Source of the DNA: Arenicellales bacterium
GTDB taxonomy: Bacteria; Pseudomonadota; Gammaproteobacteria; BMS3Bbin11
NCBI GenBank assembly: GCA_029287965.1
Contig: JARFQC010000034.1
Coordinates: 1 to 13,790, forward strand
DNA: 13,790 bases
Direction: 5' to 3'
The translations under genes and the position numbers were made by a program. The notes beneath the pieces are model-generated. The model was not told where the DNA came from. It worked only from the letters and a program-made list of their open reading frames with translations, and did no database searches. Positions 6,314 to 13,790 of the stretch are shown piece by piece (the stretch's first letter is position 1; each line of letters opens with the position of its first letter).

Positions 6314-8689
6314 TCAGCCGGGATTTGAATCGTTATTTTTCTCTGGCGGTGTCGTTGCCGGGCCGGAATCGCGCATATGCACGTCGCGCTGGGGAAAGGG
6401 AATCTCGATGCCGTTTTCCCGGAATGCCTTGTCGATGGCGAAGTTCATATCGCTGGTCAGGTTGATTCGTTTCTGAATGTCCTTGACGAAAAAGCGCAGT
6501 TCAAAATCAAGCGAGCTGTCGCCGAAGGCGAGGAACAGCGCCCTGGGATCGTGCATATCCGGATGACCTGTTATGACGTCCGGGTGGCTGCCGGCAATCC
6601 CGGTGAGCAGGTCCCTGACCTGTTCGGTATTGGAGCCATAAGCAACGCTGACCGGAATGCGGATGCGTCCGTTACGGTTCTTGTGCACCCAGTTAGTCAG
6701 GTTGCCTGCAATCAGTTCCGAGTTCGGCACGATGATGTCCGCGCGGTCGAAGGACTCTATCTGCGTGGAGCGTATGCTGATTTTTTTTACATGGCCTTCC
6801 ACGCCGCCGCTGGCGACCACCCAGTCGCCCGTTTTGATCGGCCGTTCAAACAGCAGGATCAGTCCCGAGACAAAATTGTTGACGATGTTCTGCAGTCCGA
6901 AGCCGATACCAACGGACAGGGCGCCGGCGATAATGGCGAGTTTGGAAAAATCCATGCCTGCAACGGCGAGGGCGATAATGATGGCCAGGGCGATGCCGAT
7001 GTAATTGCCGACCGTGGCAATCGACTCGCGCGAGCCGCGTTCCAGCCCTGTCAGGGCGAGCCAGTTCCTGTCGAGCCTGCGTTGAATCCAGCCATTCAGT
7101 GTGAGCAGAATAATCAGTACTACTATTGCTTCGAAGATGCGCAGCGGAACGATGTCAATTGAACCTACCGTGAATCCGTCAGTCAGGTAGCCCCCGATCC
7201 GCTTCACGTCCGACTCCGGGACTTTCCATATTGCCAGCAATGCAGCTATGAAACCGAACCAGAGAGTGAGTGTCGCGATAAACCTCACCCAGATGAATCC
7301 GGGTATGGAGTCACCCATCCCGATGCCGGCCTTTCTTCTTATCCGTTGTTGCCATTGCGACTTGCCGGCTTCGAACTCGGCGAGGAAGGTGCGCATCAGA
7401 AGGCTGAGAACCTGGAAGAGTCCGTACGCTACCAGTGTGCCGACAATGCCGCGCAGGATATAACTGGAAAGGTTGCGGTAACCGGTCAACTCGGCGACCA
7501 CGGCGGCGACCAGGATCAGGCTGGTGATGATCCGGACCGTTACGTTCAATCCCTGGCCTTCGATTTTCTTCGTCAGCCATATGATCCAGATTACGTTCAG
7601 TACAAGGATAATGCCCAGGACTGCACGGGCCAGGAAGAACACGGACTCAGACATGCTGTTGGCCAGAATGGTCTGGAACAGCATGTATCCGCTGAACCAC
7701 ACGATGGCCAGTATGTTGAAGCGCTTGCGCAGTGAATGATTGATCTGCGGATCGATATCGGAACGCAAACCCATGTCGCCGAGTGCCTTGAAGGCGAAAT
7801 AGGTTAACGCAAAGGCAAGTATCAGCAGGGGCAGACCATCCATGATGATAGTAATCAGCGGGGTCGGAACAAAATCGTATGTCTCGACCGACATGAAAAC
7901 GCCTATGCTGCCGCTGACCAGCAGCGGAACTATGTAGCGCCGCGTCGTCATGGCCAGTGCTGCCAGTACCCTTTTGCCAATATCACCATCATCAAGGCGG
8001 GTTTTTTGCCAGCGCCCCGGCGATTCACCCTGCCAGCGAGACAGGGACCTGCGAATGATCAGGCCTATGGCCAGCGACAGGAGAATCAGGTTAAACAGCA
8101 TCAGCTGCTGGCTGGCGTTCAGCGCCCGCATACCCTGGGCCGAACTGATCCTTGCGACGAATTCGTCCAGCCACTGGTTCGACCCGGTTGCCACTGTTGT
8201 GACGACCGTTACGATATCGCGGCCATGGGCGAACGACTGGCGCTGGAGGTTATCCCTGCGGAATTCACTGATGTTCTTAATCGCGGTGTCGCTGCGCACC
8301 AACAGGGTTTTGCAGCTCGCGAGCGTGTTGCTGGCATTTTCCTGGTCAGTCGTCAGTTTGGTGCGTGTAAAGCGTACATCATCCGGCTCGTTATCTGCTG
8401 GTTCGCCAATTTCTTTCAGGCGAGCAGTGATCTCGGCAACATTTGCTTCAGATTCGGTGATGCACTTTTTTGACCAGCTCGTGAACCCTGGCAGCTGGGC
8501 CAGGTACTCATCCAAGTTTTTGAGCAGGAAGCGCTCATCCTTGATGTCTGCTTCGATTTTATAAAGTTCAGCGCTGATCGTGTCTGCGTTCAGCTTCTCT
8601 TCTGTTTCCTCCGCGGGTGCTGCCAAAGGTAAGGCGAGCAGGGCAGCGACCAGTGTCAGGCGCATGATTGTTATTGTTTTGCTGATCAT
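6314..8689 (-). CDS. Large MscS-family mechanosensitive ion channel with periplasmic N-terminal domain
   Basis: A 791-residue inner-membrane channel expected to open under membrane tension and release solutes during hypo-osmotic shock. A signal peptide (1-26, LVAALLALPLAAPA) precedes a charged, largely helical periplasmic region (27-190) with two cysteines, Cys76 and Cys126, that could form a disulfide. About 11 hydrophobic segments follow, roughly at 196-213, 252-268, 281-301, 325-343, 351-373, 386-403, 410-430, 466-488, 510-533, 558-578 and 584-614. The last is the pore helix of the MscS domain (AGALSVGIGFGLQNIVNNF), followed by the beta domain (RPIKTGDWV, about 616-670) and the C-terminal alpha-beta domain to about 765. 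Size and layout resemble MscK/YbiO-like or DUF3772-type channels. The ATG at 8689 is 36 bases after bpt, so it is probably cotranscribed; the ribosome site is weak. Confidence 0.92.
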   Translation of the reverse strand: MISKTITIMRLTLVAALLALPLAAPAEETEEKLNADTISAELYKIEADIKDERFLLKNLDEYLAQLPGFTSWSKKCITESEANVAEITARLKEIGEPADNEPDDVRFTRTKLTTDQENASNTLASCKTLLVRSDTAIKNISEFRRDNLQRQSFAHGRDIVTVVTTVATGSNQWLDEFVARISSAQGMRALNASQQLMLFNLILLSLAIGLIIRRSLSRWQGESPGRWQKTRLDDGDIGKRVLAALAMTTRRYIVPLLVSGSIGVFMSVETYDFVPTPLITIIMDGLPLLILAFALTYFAFKALGDMGLRSDIDPQINHSLRKRFNILAIVWFSGYMLFQTILANSMSESVFFLARAVLGIILVLNVIWIIWLTKKIEGQGLNVTVRIITSLILVAAVVAELTGYRNLSSYILRGIVGTLVAYGLFQVLSLLMRTFLAEFEAGKSQWQQRIRRKAGIGMGDSIPGFIWVRFIATLTLWFGFIAALLAIWKVPESDVKRIGGYLTDGFTVGSIDIVPLRIFEAIVVLIILLTLNGWIQRRLDRNWLALTGLERGSRESIATVGNYIGIALAIIIALAVAGMDFSKLAIIAGALSVGIGFGLQNIVNNFVSGLILLFERPIKTGDWVVASGGVEGHVKKISIRSTQIESFDRADIIVPNSELIAGNLTNWVHKNRNGRIRIPVSVAYGSNTEQVRDLLTGIAGSHPDVITGHPDMHDPRALFLAFGDSSLDFELRFFVKDIQKRINLTSDMNFAIDKAFRENGIEIPFPQRDVHMRDSGPATTPPEKNNDSNPG

Positions 8690-8725
8690 TACTATCTATT
8701 CCGTTCCCGTGGCAGCCTGCGGAGC

Positions 8726-9427
8726 TTAAGTTCTCAACCAGCGATTGTCGATGAAAAGCTCATGAGGTCTGTAGCGAGCCTTGTACGACATCTTGTCGCA
8801 GTCCCTGATCCAGTAGCCCAGGTAGACATGAGACAGACCGATTTTTCTGGCTCGCATGATTTGCCACAGAATGGCGTAGGCACCCAGACCCCTGTCGCTG
8901 TATTCCGGATCAAAGAAGGTGTAGACCGCCGATAAACCGGCAGGCAACCAGTCGATAACGGCTACGCATAGCAATTTGTCATCGAGACGGAATTCTACCA
9001 ACCGCGTTTCTATCCCGGCAGCGGTAAAAAAACTGATGTACCGCTCCGGATCATCGACGTCCATGCTGCCGCCAGCATGGCGTGCAGACTGATAGCGCCG
9101 GTATATCTGGTAGTGCTCATCATCGAATGTACAGGGCAGGCTGGTAACGGCCAGGTCATTGTTTTTCTGCCACAGGCGCCGCTGACTGCGGGAGACTGAA
9201 AATTCTGCAACCGGGATGCGGATCGCTATGCACGCGCTGCAGCCAGTGCAATGGGGGCGGTAGACAATGTCGCTGCTGCGCCTGAAGCCCAGTTGGATCA
9301 GTTGCGAGTAACTGTCTGCATCAAGCGGAGCCTGCGGATCGGCCACCAGCGAAGTGGCCGTGGCGTCAGGCAGGTAGCCGCACTCGTGCGAAGTGGATAT
9401 GTAGAATTTACGCTCGGACAGGGACAT
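8726..9427 (-). CDS. bpt: Aspartate/glutamate leucyltransferase (ATE family)
   Basis: Transfers leucine from Leu-tRNA to proteins with N-terminal Asp or Glu, creating a primary N-degron for ClpS/ClpAP. The 233 residues are usual for bacterial Bpt. The N-terminal ATE domain shows the conserved cysteines Cys16 (ECGYLPD), Cys60, Cys63 and Cys66 (RPHCTGCSAC); the equivalent cysteines in ATE1 proteins are reported to bind an iron-sulfur cluster. The C-terminal GNAT-like domain contains YTFFDPEYSDRGLGAYAIL and YLGYWIRDCDKMSYKARYRP, both strong family signatures. The family is also annotated as arginyltransferase (ate); Leu specificity is inferred from bacterial homologues. The start is 11 bases after aat, so the two N-degron enzymes share one transcript. 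Confidence 0.94.
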   Translation of the reverse strand: MSLSERKFYISTSHECGYLPDATATSLVADPQAPLDADSYSQLIQLGFRRSSDIVYRPHCTGCSACIAIRIPVAEFSVSRSQRRLWQKNNDLAVTSLPCTFDDEHYQIYRRYQSARHAGGSMDVDDPERYISFFTAAGIETRLVEFRLDDKLLCVAVIDWLPAGLSAVYTFFDPEYSDRGLGAYAILWQIMRARKIGLSHVYLGYWIRDCDKMSYKARYRPHELFIDNRWLRT

Positions 9428-9438
9428 CGCGACAGACT

Positions 9439-10143
9439 CTAGCCCTCAGTCTCCGTATCCAGTGACCAGGTTGCCGTGCTGTCGCCATGCTGCAGTGCCT
9501 TGCCAAGTAATTCCAGGTAGGCGTTGCGACTCATGTTGACGGCACCCATACGGGCGAGGTGGTCAGTCGGCAGCTGGCAGTCGATGAAGTCGATGCCATG
9601 TCTGACGGCATATTCGGATAAGCTGACCATGGCTACTTTTGATGCGTCCGAGACCCGGCTGAACATCGACTCTCCGAAAAAAGCCCTGCCCAGCTGCAGT
9701 CCGTACATGCCGCCGACGAGCTTGCCATCCCGCCATACTTCAATGGAGTGGCCATAGCCGAGATTATGCAGCTCGATATAGGCGGTTTTCATTTCCTCCG
9801 TGATCCATGTCCCGCTATAGGGTGGCAGGCCACGCGGTTCGGCACAGGCGTTGATGACGGCTGCGAAATCGGTATCGGCAGTAACCTGGAAATCCTTGTG
9901 TCTGAGCGACTTGCGCAGGCTGCGTGAGATTCGGATGCCTTCCGGGAACAGCACGGCACGCGGTTCAGGTGACCACCAGAGTACCGGCTGGTCATTGCTG
10001 TACCAGGGGAATATCCCGTTTCTATAGGCGCTGAGCAGACGACTGGTCGTCAACTCTCCCCCGACCGCTACCAGTCCCTCGTCGGTCGCGGCATCCGGGG
10101 ATGGGAATTCTGTTTCAGGTGTATCCGGCGTGATGAGAAGCAT
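9439..10143 (-). CDS. aat: Leucyl/phenylalanyl-tRNA-protein transferase
   Basis: Adds Leu or Phe from aminoacyl-tRNA to proteins with N-terminal Arg or Lys, marking them for ClpS/ClpAP degradation. The 234 residues equal the E. coli length. Seen: GLVAVGGELTTSRLLSAY (23-40), the GIFPWYS loop, SPEPRAVL, SGTWITEEM (110-118), GESMFSR with Glu158, and FIDCQLPTDHL with Asp188 and Gln190; these three lie two residues after their E. coli counterparts Glu156, Asp186 and Gln188. The ATG at 10143 lacks a strong ribosome site. It leads into bpt and probably the channel gene. The 93-base gap to the FemAB-like gene holds an extended -10 element and overlapping GC-rich palindromes (10213-10229). Confidence 0.97.
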   Translation of the reverse strand: MLLITPDTPETEFPSPDAATDEGLVAVGGELTTSRLLSAYRNGIFPWYSNDQPVLWWSPEPRAVLFPEGIRISRSLRKSLRHKDFQVTADTDFAAVINACAEPRGLPPYSGTWITEEMKTAYIELHNLGYGHSIEVWRDGKLVGGMYGLQLGRAFFGESMFSRVSDASKVAMVSLSEYAVRHGIDFIDCQLPTDHLARMGAVNMSRNAYLELLGKALQHGDSTATWSLDTETEG

Positions 10144-10170
10144 GTTAAATCGGCTGTGTAGGCTTGATTC

Positions 10171-10179
10171 AGTATATCA
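10171..10179 (-). promoter_or_regulatory. Likely extended -10 promoter of aat-bpt
   Basis: The minus strand reads TGA-TATACT (10179-10171), an extended -10 element with five of six bases matching TATAAT. No matching -35 box is seen, as is common with extended -10 promoters. Transcription would start near 10164, about 20 bases before the aat ATG. Confidence 0.5.
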
Positions 10180-10236
10180 GTTCAATGGCATGGCAGCAGT
10201 CAGCGTTCATGCCCGCTGAAGCGGCCGCTCAGTGCG

Positions 10237-11361
10237 TCAGTCCGATTTATACGGCGAGTGCTCATTGAGCAAATCGCGATAGTGGGCAACGTGGACTTTT
10301 TCCCGCTCGAGAAAATCCGTAATGCTGTCGCTTAACAGGTTTTCCTTCATCCAGTGGGCGGAGCAGGTAATGTGCGGCAAAAAACCTCTGCTCAGCTTGT
10401 GTTCGCCCTGGGCGCCGCCTTCGAAGCGTTGTATGCCCTCGCGAATGCAGTAGTCGATGGCCTGGTAGTAGCAGGTTTCGAAATGCAGGCTGTCATACTC
10501 TTCGCTGCATCCCCAGTAGCGTCCGTACAGGCAGTCTTCACCACGGATGTTCAATGCGCCCGCGACGATTGATCCCTCGTGGCGAGCGAAGATCAGGACG
10601 ACATGGCGGGCAAGGCTTTGCCCGAGTAGTTCAAAAAAACGCCGCCTCAGGTAGGCCTGCGAGCCATGGGTATGGATGGTTCGCAGGTAAAAGTCGTACA
10701 TCAGTTCCATGTGCTCCGGGGTGATCTGGTCACCGCTGATGAGCTCGAACTCGAGATCCTGCTCTATCGCGCGCCTGCGTTCACGCAGAATTTTTTTCCG
10801 CTTGCGCGATGTCATGGTGGACAGAAAGTCTGCGAAATCAGTGTAGTGCTGATTTTGCCAGTGGAACTGGACCGCATGGCGTATCTGCATGCCGGTGTTT
10901 TGCAGCGTGTGGCATTCTGCCTTGGTCGGGAACAGCCAGTGCAGTGACGAGGCGTCAGTCGTATTGGCATAGGTACGCGCTGCATCAATCAATGCAGCCG
11001 ACATATCCTCTCCGGGCGCCATCAGCAGACGCCTGCCGGTGACCGGGGAAAACGGTATGGCGACGATGAGCTTGGGGTAATACTGCATGCCGTAACGCTG
11101 CCATGCATCGGCCCATGCCCAGTCGAAAACATATTCACCCCATGAATGGGTTTTAGCGTACATCGGCAGCGCGGCCAGCAGTCGCCTGTCATCGCGCAGT
11201 AGCAGGTATCGCGGCAACCATCCTGTCCCGTCCCCCACGCAGCCGGCTTCTTCCAGCGCGGCCAGGAATGCGTGGCTGGTAAAGGGGTTGTTGTCGTAGT
11301 TGATGGCATCCCAGTCGGCTTCCGGGACATCGAGTATGGATGCAATAATTTCGGTTTGCAT
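10237..11361 (-). CDS. FemAB/GNAT-like protein of the DUF482 (PF04339) family
   Basis: A 374-residue soluble protein of the COG3146/DUF482 family, annotated as a GNAT-family or FemAB-like peptidoglycan biosynthesis/recognition protein; its substrate is unknown. Recognised from the N-terminal aromatic segment EYVFDWAWADAWQRYGMQYYPKL (split as two blocks near 76-98), the basic SRKRKKILRERRRA stretch around residue 184-197, and the C-terminal signature RFEGGAQGEHKLSRGF followed by LP. No signal peptide or membrane segment is visible. FemAB proteins use aminoacyl-tRNA or acyl-CoA donors, but donor and acceptor cannot be told here. Divergent from nadE across 68 bases, it precedes aat by 93 bases in the same direction. 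Confidence 0.85.
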   Translation of the reverse strand: MQTEIIASILDVPEADWDAINYDNNPFTSHAFLAALEEAGCVGDGTGWLPRYLLLRDDRRLLAALPMYAKTHSWGEYVFDWAWADAWQRYGMQYYPKLIVAIPFSPVTGRRLLMAPGEDMSAALIDAARTYANTTDASSLHWLFPTKAECHTLQNTGMQIRHAVQFHWQNQHYTDFADFLSTMTSRKRKKILRERRRAIEQDLEFELISGDQITPEHMELMYDFYLRTIHTHGSQAYLRRRFFELLGQSLARHVVLIFARHEGSIVAGALNIRGEDCLYGRYWGCSEEYDSLHFETCYYQAIDYCIREGIQRFEGGAQGEHKLSRGFLPHITCSAHWMKENLLSDSITDFLEREKVHVAHYRDLLNEHSPYKSD

Positions 11362-11387
11362 GGCGGGAAGTGTATCATCGAGCGGAT

Positions 11388-11395
11388 TTTATAAC
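11388..11395. promoter_or_regulatory. Shared AT-rich -10 candidate between the FemAB-like gene and nadE
   Basis: The sequence TTTATAAC gives TATAAC on the plus strand (11390-11395) and TATAAA on the minus strand (11393-11388). Overlapping divergent promoters would give leaders of roughly 28 bases for nadE and 20 for the FemAB-like gene. No convincing -35 boxes were found; a second plus-strand possibility is TATGAT at 11406-11411. Confidence 0.3.
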
Positions 11396-11429
11396 GCCTT
11401 TAACTGTATGATCCGGCTGGTTTTACCCG

Positions 11430-13061
11430 ATGAACCGAACTCTTAAAATTGCACTTGCGCAGCAGGACTTCCTGGTGGGTGACCTGGCCGGCAATCGTCA
11501 GCGCATTTTGTATCTCGCGCATGAAGCGCGGGATATCTACCAGGCCGACATCATTGTCTTTCCTGAACTGTGCCTGACCGGCTATCCGCCCGAGGACCTG
11601 CTCCTGAGAGGCGGTTTTATCCGCGACTGCGAAAATGAAATTGAGCTGATCCAGAGTGAACTGCATGGTATCACTGCAGTGATCGGCTGCCCGGTAGAAC
11701 AACGCGGCAAGCTGTACAACTCGGCCATCGTGATACGAGACGGGGTGCAGTTCGGTCGCTACGACAAGCAGAACCTGCCTAACTACAGCGTGTTCGATGA
11801 GAAGCGGTATTTCAGCGCAGGCCGCAAAGCCTGTGTCATCGGGACACCTTCCGGCCGGGTCGGTATTACCCTGTGCGAGGACATTTGGGTCAATGGTCCG
11901 GTAGAACAGGCCGTCGAGGCCGGTGCCCAGGTCATCCTCAATCTGAATGCATCGCCATATCACATGGACAAGGTAGAGGAGCGGTTCGTCACGGTCGGAC
12001 GGCAGGCCCGGGTGAATGATGTGCCGGTCGTGTACGTGAATCTCGTTGGCGGCCAGGACGAGCTGGTGTTCGACGGCGGTTCATTCGTCATCGATGCGGC
12101 CGGCGAGACCGTTCTTTCCGCTCCCTTTTTCACTGAGTCGTTGGAGCTTGTCGAGTTCAACCTGGTAGATGACAGGCTCGTGCCTGTTCCCAGCCGCATA
12201 GTACCCCGGATGGACAGGCTCGAATCCATTTACACGGCAATTGTAAGTGGCGTTCGCGACTACGTGCAAAAAAACGGTTTCAAGGGTGCCGTGATCGGCT
12301 TGTCCGGCGGCATCGACTCGGCCCTGACCCTGGCAATAGCCAGTGACGCACTCGGCGCAGAAAACGTGGAAGCGGTTCTGATGCCGTCGCGGTACACCCA
12401 TGACATGAGTAACGAAGACGCCGTACAGCAGTGCGAAGTGCTCGGCGTGCATCACCAGGTCATTCCCATTGAACCGATGTTCCAGTCGTTCCTGGACGCG
12501 CTGCAGGACAGTTTCAGCGGTATGCCCGTTGATACCACTGAAGAGAACATCCAGGCGCGCTGCCGGGGCATTATCCTGATGGCGATCTCCAACAAGCAGG
12601 GGCGCATCGTGCTGACGACCGGCAACAAGAGTGAAATGGCCGTGGGGTATGCGACCCTGTATGGCGACATGGCCGGCGGTTATGCGGCCATCAAGGACGT
12701 GCCCAAGATGCTCGTCTACGCACTCGCCAACTGGCGCAACCAGGATGGTGTAGTGATACCGCAGCGTGTCATCGACAGGCCGCCCAGCGCAGAACTGGCC
12801 CCCGACCAGAAGGACGAGGACAGCCTGCCACCCTATGAACTCCTGGATGCGATCCTGGAGCACTACGTTGAGCATGACCGGGGGATCGATGAAATCGAGG
12901 CAGAAGGTTTCGATCGGGAGACGGTCGCCCGGGTGATACGCATGGTCGATCTGAATGAGTACAAGCGCAAGCAGGCCGCTCCCGGCGTACGCATAACCCG
13001 CAGGGCCTTTGGCCGGGACCGCCGTTATCCGATTACTTCAGGCTACCGGCATAACGCCTGA
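11430..13061 (+). CDS. nadE: Glutamine-dependent NAD+ synthetase
   Basis: Final step of NAD+ synthesis: amidation of deamido-NAD+ using ATP, with ammonia delivered from glutamine. The 543 residues contain two domains. The N-terminal nitrilase-type glutaminase (about 5-250) has the catalytic triad Glu46 (FPELCLTGYPPED), Lys113 (YDKQNLPNY) and Cys149 (ITLCEDIW). The C-terminal synthetase (about 265-535) has the PP-loop LSGGIDSALT (291-300), STGN-like TTGNKSEMAVGY (396-407), YGDMAGGYA and the RPPSAELAPDQ loop (450-460). This is the long, glutamine-using form, unlike the ammonia-dependent E. coli enzyme. The ATG at 11430 has no obvious ribosome site, but the protein aligns from there (KIALAQQDF). 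The stop codon is two bases before the next gene. Confidence 0.97.
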   Translation: MNRTLKIALAQQDFLVGDLAGNRQRILYLAHEARDIYQADIIVFPELCLTGYPPEDLLLRGGFIRDCENEIELIQSELHGITAVIGCPVEQRGKLYNSAIVIRDGVQFGRYDKQNLPNYSVFDEKRYFSAGRKACVIGTPSGRVGITLCEDIWVNGPVEQAVEAGAQVILNLNASPYHMDKVEERFVTVGRQARVNDVPVVYVNLVGGQDELVFDGGSFVIDAAGETVLSAPFFTESLELVEFNLVDDRLVPVPSRIVPRMDRLESIYTAIVSGVRDYVQKNGFKGAVIGLSGGIDSALTLAIASDALGAENVEAVLMPSRYTHDMSNEDAVQQCEVLGVHHQVIPIEPMFQSFLDALQDSFSGMPVDTTEENIQARCRGIILMAISNKQGRIVLTTGNKSEMAVGYATLYGDMAGGYAAIKDVPKMLVYALANWRNQDGVVIPQRVIDRPPSAELAPDQKDEDSLPPYELLDAILEHYVEHDRGIDEIEAEGFDRETVARVIRMVDLNEYKRKQAAPGVRITRRAFGRDRRYPITSGYRHNA

Positions 13062-13063
13062 TC

Positions 13064-13753
13064 ATGCCCGCTGATATCGAGGCGGGGATGGCCGTCCACC
13101 TGTGGAGTACGTCGCTGGACAGCCCTGCCAACGATCTTCCCGAACTGCTTTCCACCGATGAACTGCTGCGTCTCGGTAAAATCAGCCATGCTCGTGCACG
13201 GCAGGCATTTCTGCGTTCGCGCGTCGCGACCCGGCGTGTCCTCGCCGAGTACCTTGACCGGGGTGCCGGGAATCTTGTTTTTGCTTACAACCGCAACGGC
13301 AAGCCGACACTGGCTGATGACGCGCAAGGCATAGAGTTCAATCTGAGTCATAGCGGAGATATGTGTCTCATTGCCGTGGCAGAGAAAAACCGGGTCGGCA
13401 TTGATATCGAGCCGGTTCGTAAGGGCCGTGACTATCATGCCCTGGCCAACCGCTTCTACACCCCGGATGAAAATCAACTGCTGGATTCATCGGCCGATGA
13501 GGCATTGTTCTACCGCATCTGGACGCTGAAGGAGGCACATGTGAAAGCGCGGGGTCTCAAGTTAATGGAAGGCCTGGACCGCTTCGAATGCAGCTGTACC
13601 GACAACGGTACCCTGGCTGTTGTGGATAAGATTACCGAAAGGCGGGAAGCCTGGGCGCAGCGGCAATGGGCCTTTGCGCCGGGCTACGAGGCGGCCCTGG
13701 TCGTGCTGGGAACGGAAAAATTCCAGCTTTCACACCACCGGTTGGAGACATAG
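13064..13753 (+). CDS. 4'-phosphopantetheinyl transferase, Sfp type
   Basis: Transfers the phosphopantetheine arm of coenzyme A to a serine on a carrier protein (acyl, peptidyl or aryl carrier). The 229 residues fit the Sfp/Gsp group rather than the short AcpS. Seen: SRVATRRVLAEYL (52-64), NGKPTL, FNLSHSGDMCLIAVA (92-106), the magnesium-binding GIDIEPVRK with Asp114 and Glu116, and WTLKEAHVKARG with Glu157 and Lys161. All catalytic residues are intact. The target is unknown: no carrier protein, polyketide or nonribosomal peptide genes are nearby, so it could serve fatty acid synthesis or a distant cluster. The start ATG is two bases after the nadE stop (TGATCATG), so translation is probably coupled. 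The gene is complete, ending 16 bases before the adapter at the contig end. Confidence 0.95.
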   Translation: MPADIEAGMAVHLWSTSLDSPANDLPELLSTDELLRLGKISHARARQAFLRSRVATRRVLAEYLDRGAGNLVFAYNRNGKPTLADDAQGIEFNLSHSGDMCLIAVAEKNRVGIDIEPVRKGRDYHALANRFYTPDENQLLDSSADEALFYRIWTLKEAHVKARGLKLMEGLDRFECSCTDNGTLAVVDKITERREAWAQRQWAFAPGYEAALVVLGTEKFQLSHHRLET

Positions 13754-13769
13754 CGGCATGGCTTAATGC

Positions 13770-13790
13770 CTGTCTCTTATACACATCTCC
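13770..13790. other. Sequencing adapter remnant (Tn5 mosaic end / Nextera)
   Basis: The last 21 bases begin CTGTCTCTTATACACATCT, the 19-base Tn5 mosaic-end sequence carried by Nextera adapters, followed by CC as in the index-7-side adapter. It directly follows the stop region of the transferase gene with no transposase or second end nearby. It is an untrimmed library adapter, not genomic sequence. The first C at 13770 could belong to either. Confidence 0.95.

Noticed and set aside
6377..7162. Plus-strand open frame of 261 codons opposite the channel gene
   Set aside because: Antisense to the conserved MscS domain, with low-complexity composition and no family resemblance.
10213..10229. Terminator after the FemAB-like gene
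   Set aside because: CCGCT-ga-AGCGG and AGCGGCCGCT are mutually exclusive short palindromes with no T tract on the minus strand, so a rho-independent terminator is not supported.
11400..11963. Minus-strand open frame of 187 codons over the nadE start and its promoter region
   Set aside because: Antisense to the conserved glutaminase domain of nadE and without a recognisable motif or ribosome site.
12081..12875. Minus-strand open frame of 264 codons opposite nadE
   Set aside because: It lies entirely antisense to the well-conserved nadE synthetase domain and its translation shows no recognisable domain; it arises from the GC-rich codon pattern.
13770..13790. Genuine Tn5 or IS50 transposon end
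   Set aside because: Exact mosaic-end sequence at the very end of the contig, followed by adapter-specific CC, fits library adapter; the mosaic end is an engineered sequence.

Overview
This window reads as chromosomal housekeeping DNA from a gammaproteobacterium that probably fixes CO2. The protein sequences (IF1, L28, L33, Aat, CoaBC, RadC) are close to Escherichia coli and Pseudomonas homologues. The block rpmG/rpmB, radC, coaBC, dut, algC matches the Pseudomonas arrangement from memory, and aat, bpt and infA also lie near one another in Pseudomonas. A class I phosphoribulokinase points to the Calvin cycle, so an autotroph such as a sulfur oxidiser is plausible, but no RuBisCO gene is present and the order cannot be fixed. 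There is no phage, CRISPR array, insertion sequence or tRNA.

Layout. Bases 1-2648 (minus): coaBC, then dut and algC (3' end outside the window). The pathways are coenzyme A synthesis, dUTP removal and sugar-phosphate supply for envelope polysaccharide. dut has its own likely promoter with an inverted repeat over its -35 region. Bases 2763-3437 (plus): radC, divergent from coaBC. Bases 3438-3696: a nested palindromic REP-like element, then the extended -10 promoter of rpmB. Bases 3697-4100 (plus): rpmB-rpmG, ending in a strong bidirectional terminator shared with the convergent phosphoribulokinase gene (4228-5121, minus). Bases 5394-6023 (plus): an HNH endonuclease whose 3' end overlaps infA. 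Bases 6004-11361 (minus), in transcription order: a FemAB/GNAT-like protein, aat, bpt, a large MscS-family channel and infA. Aat and Bpt are the two bacterial N-degron transferases that make ClpS/ClpAP substrates. Bases 11430-13753 (plus): glutamine-dependent nadE tightly coupled to an Sfp-type phosphopantetheinyl transferase.

The last 21 bases match the Tn5 mosaic-end/Nextera sequencing adapter and are not genomic, so this is the end of an assembled contig with untrimmed adapter.

I found no clearly new multi-gene system. The best leads are the FemAB-like protein beside two transferases of the same broad fold, the nested palindrome at 3488-3529, and the TTG start codon of infA. All promoter calls are by eye.
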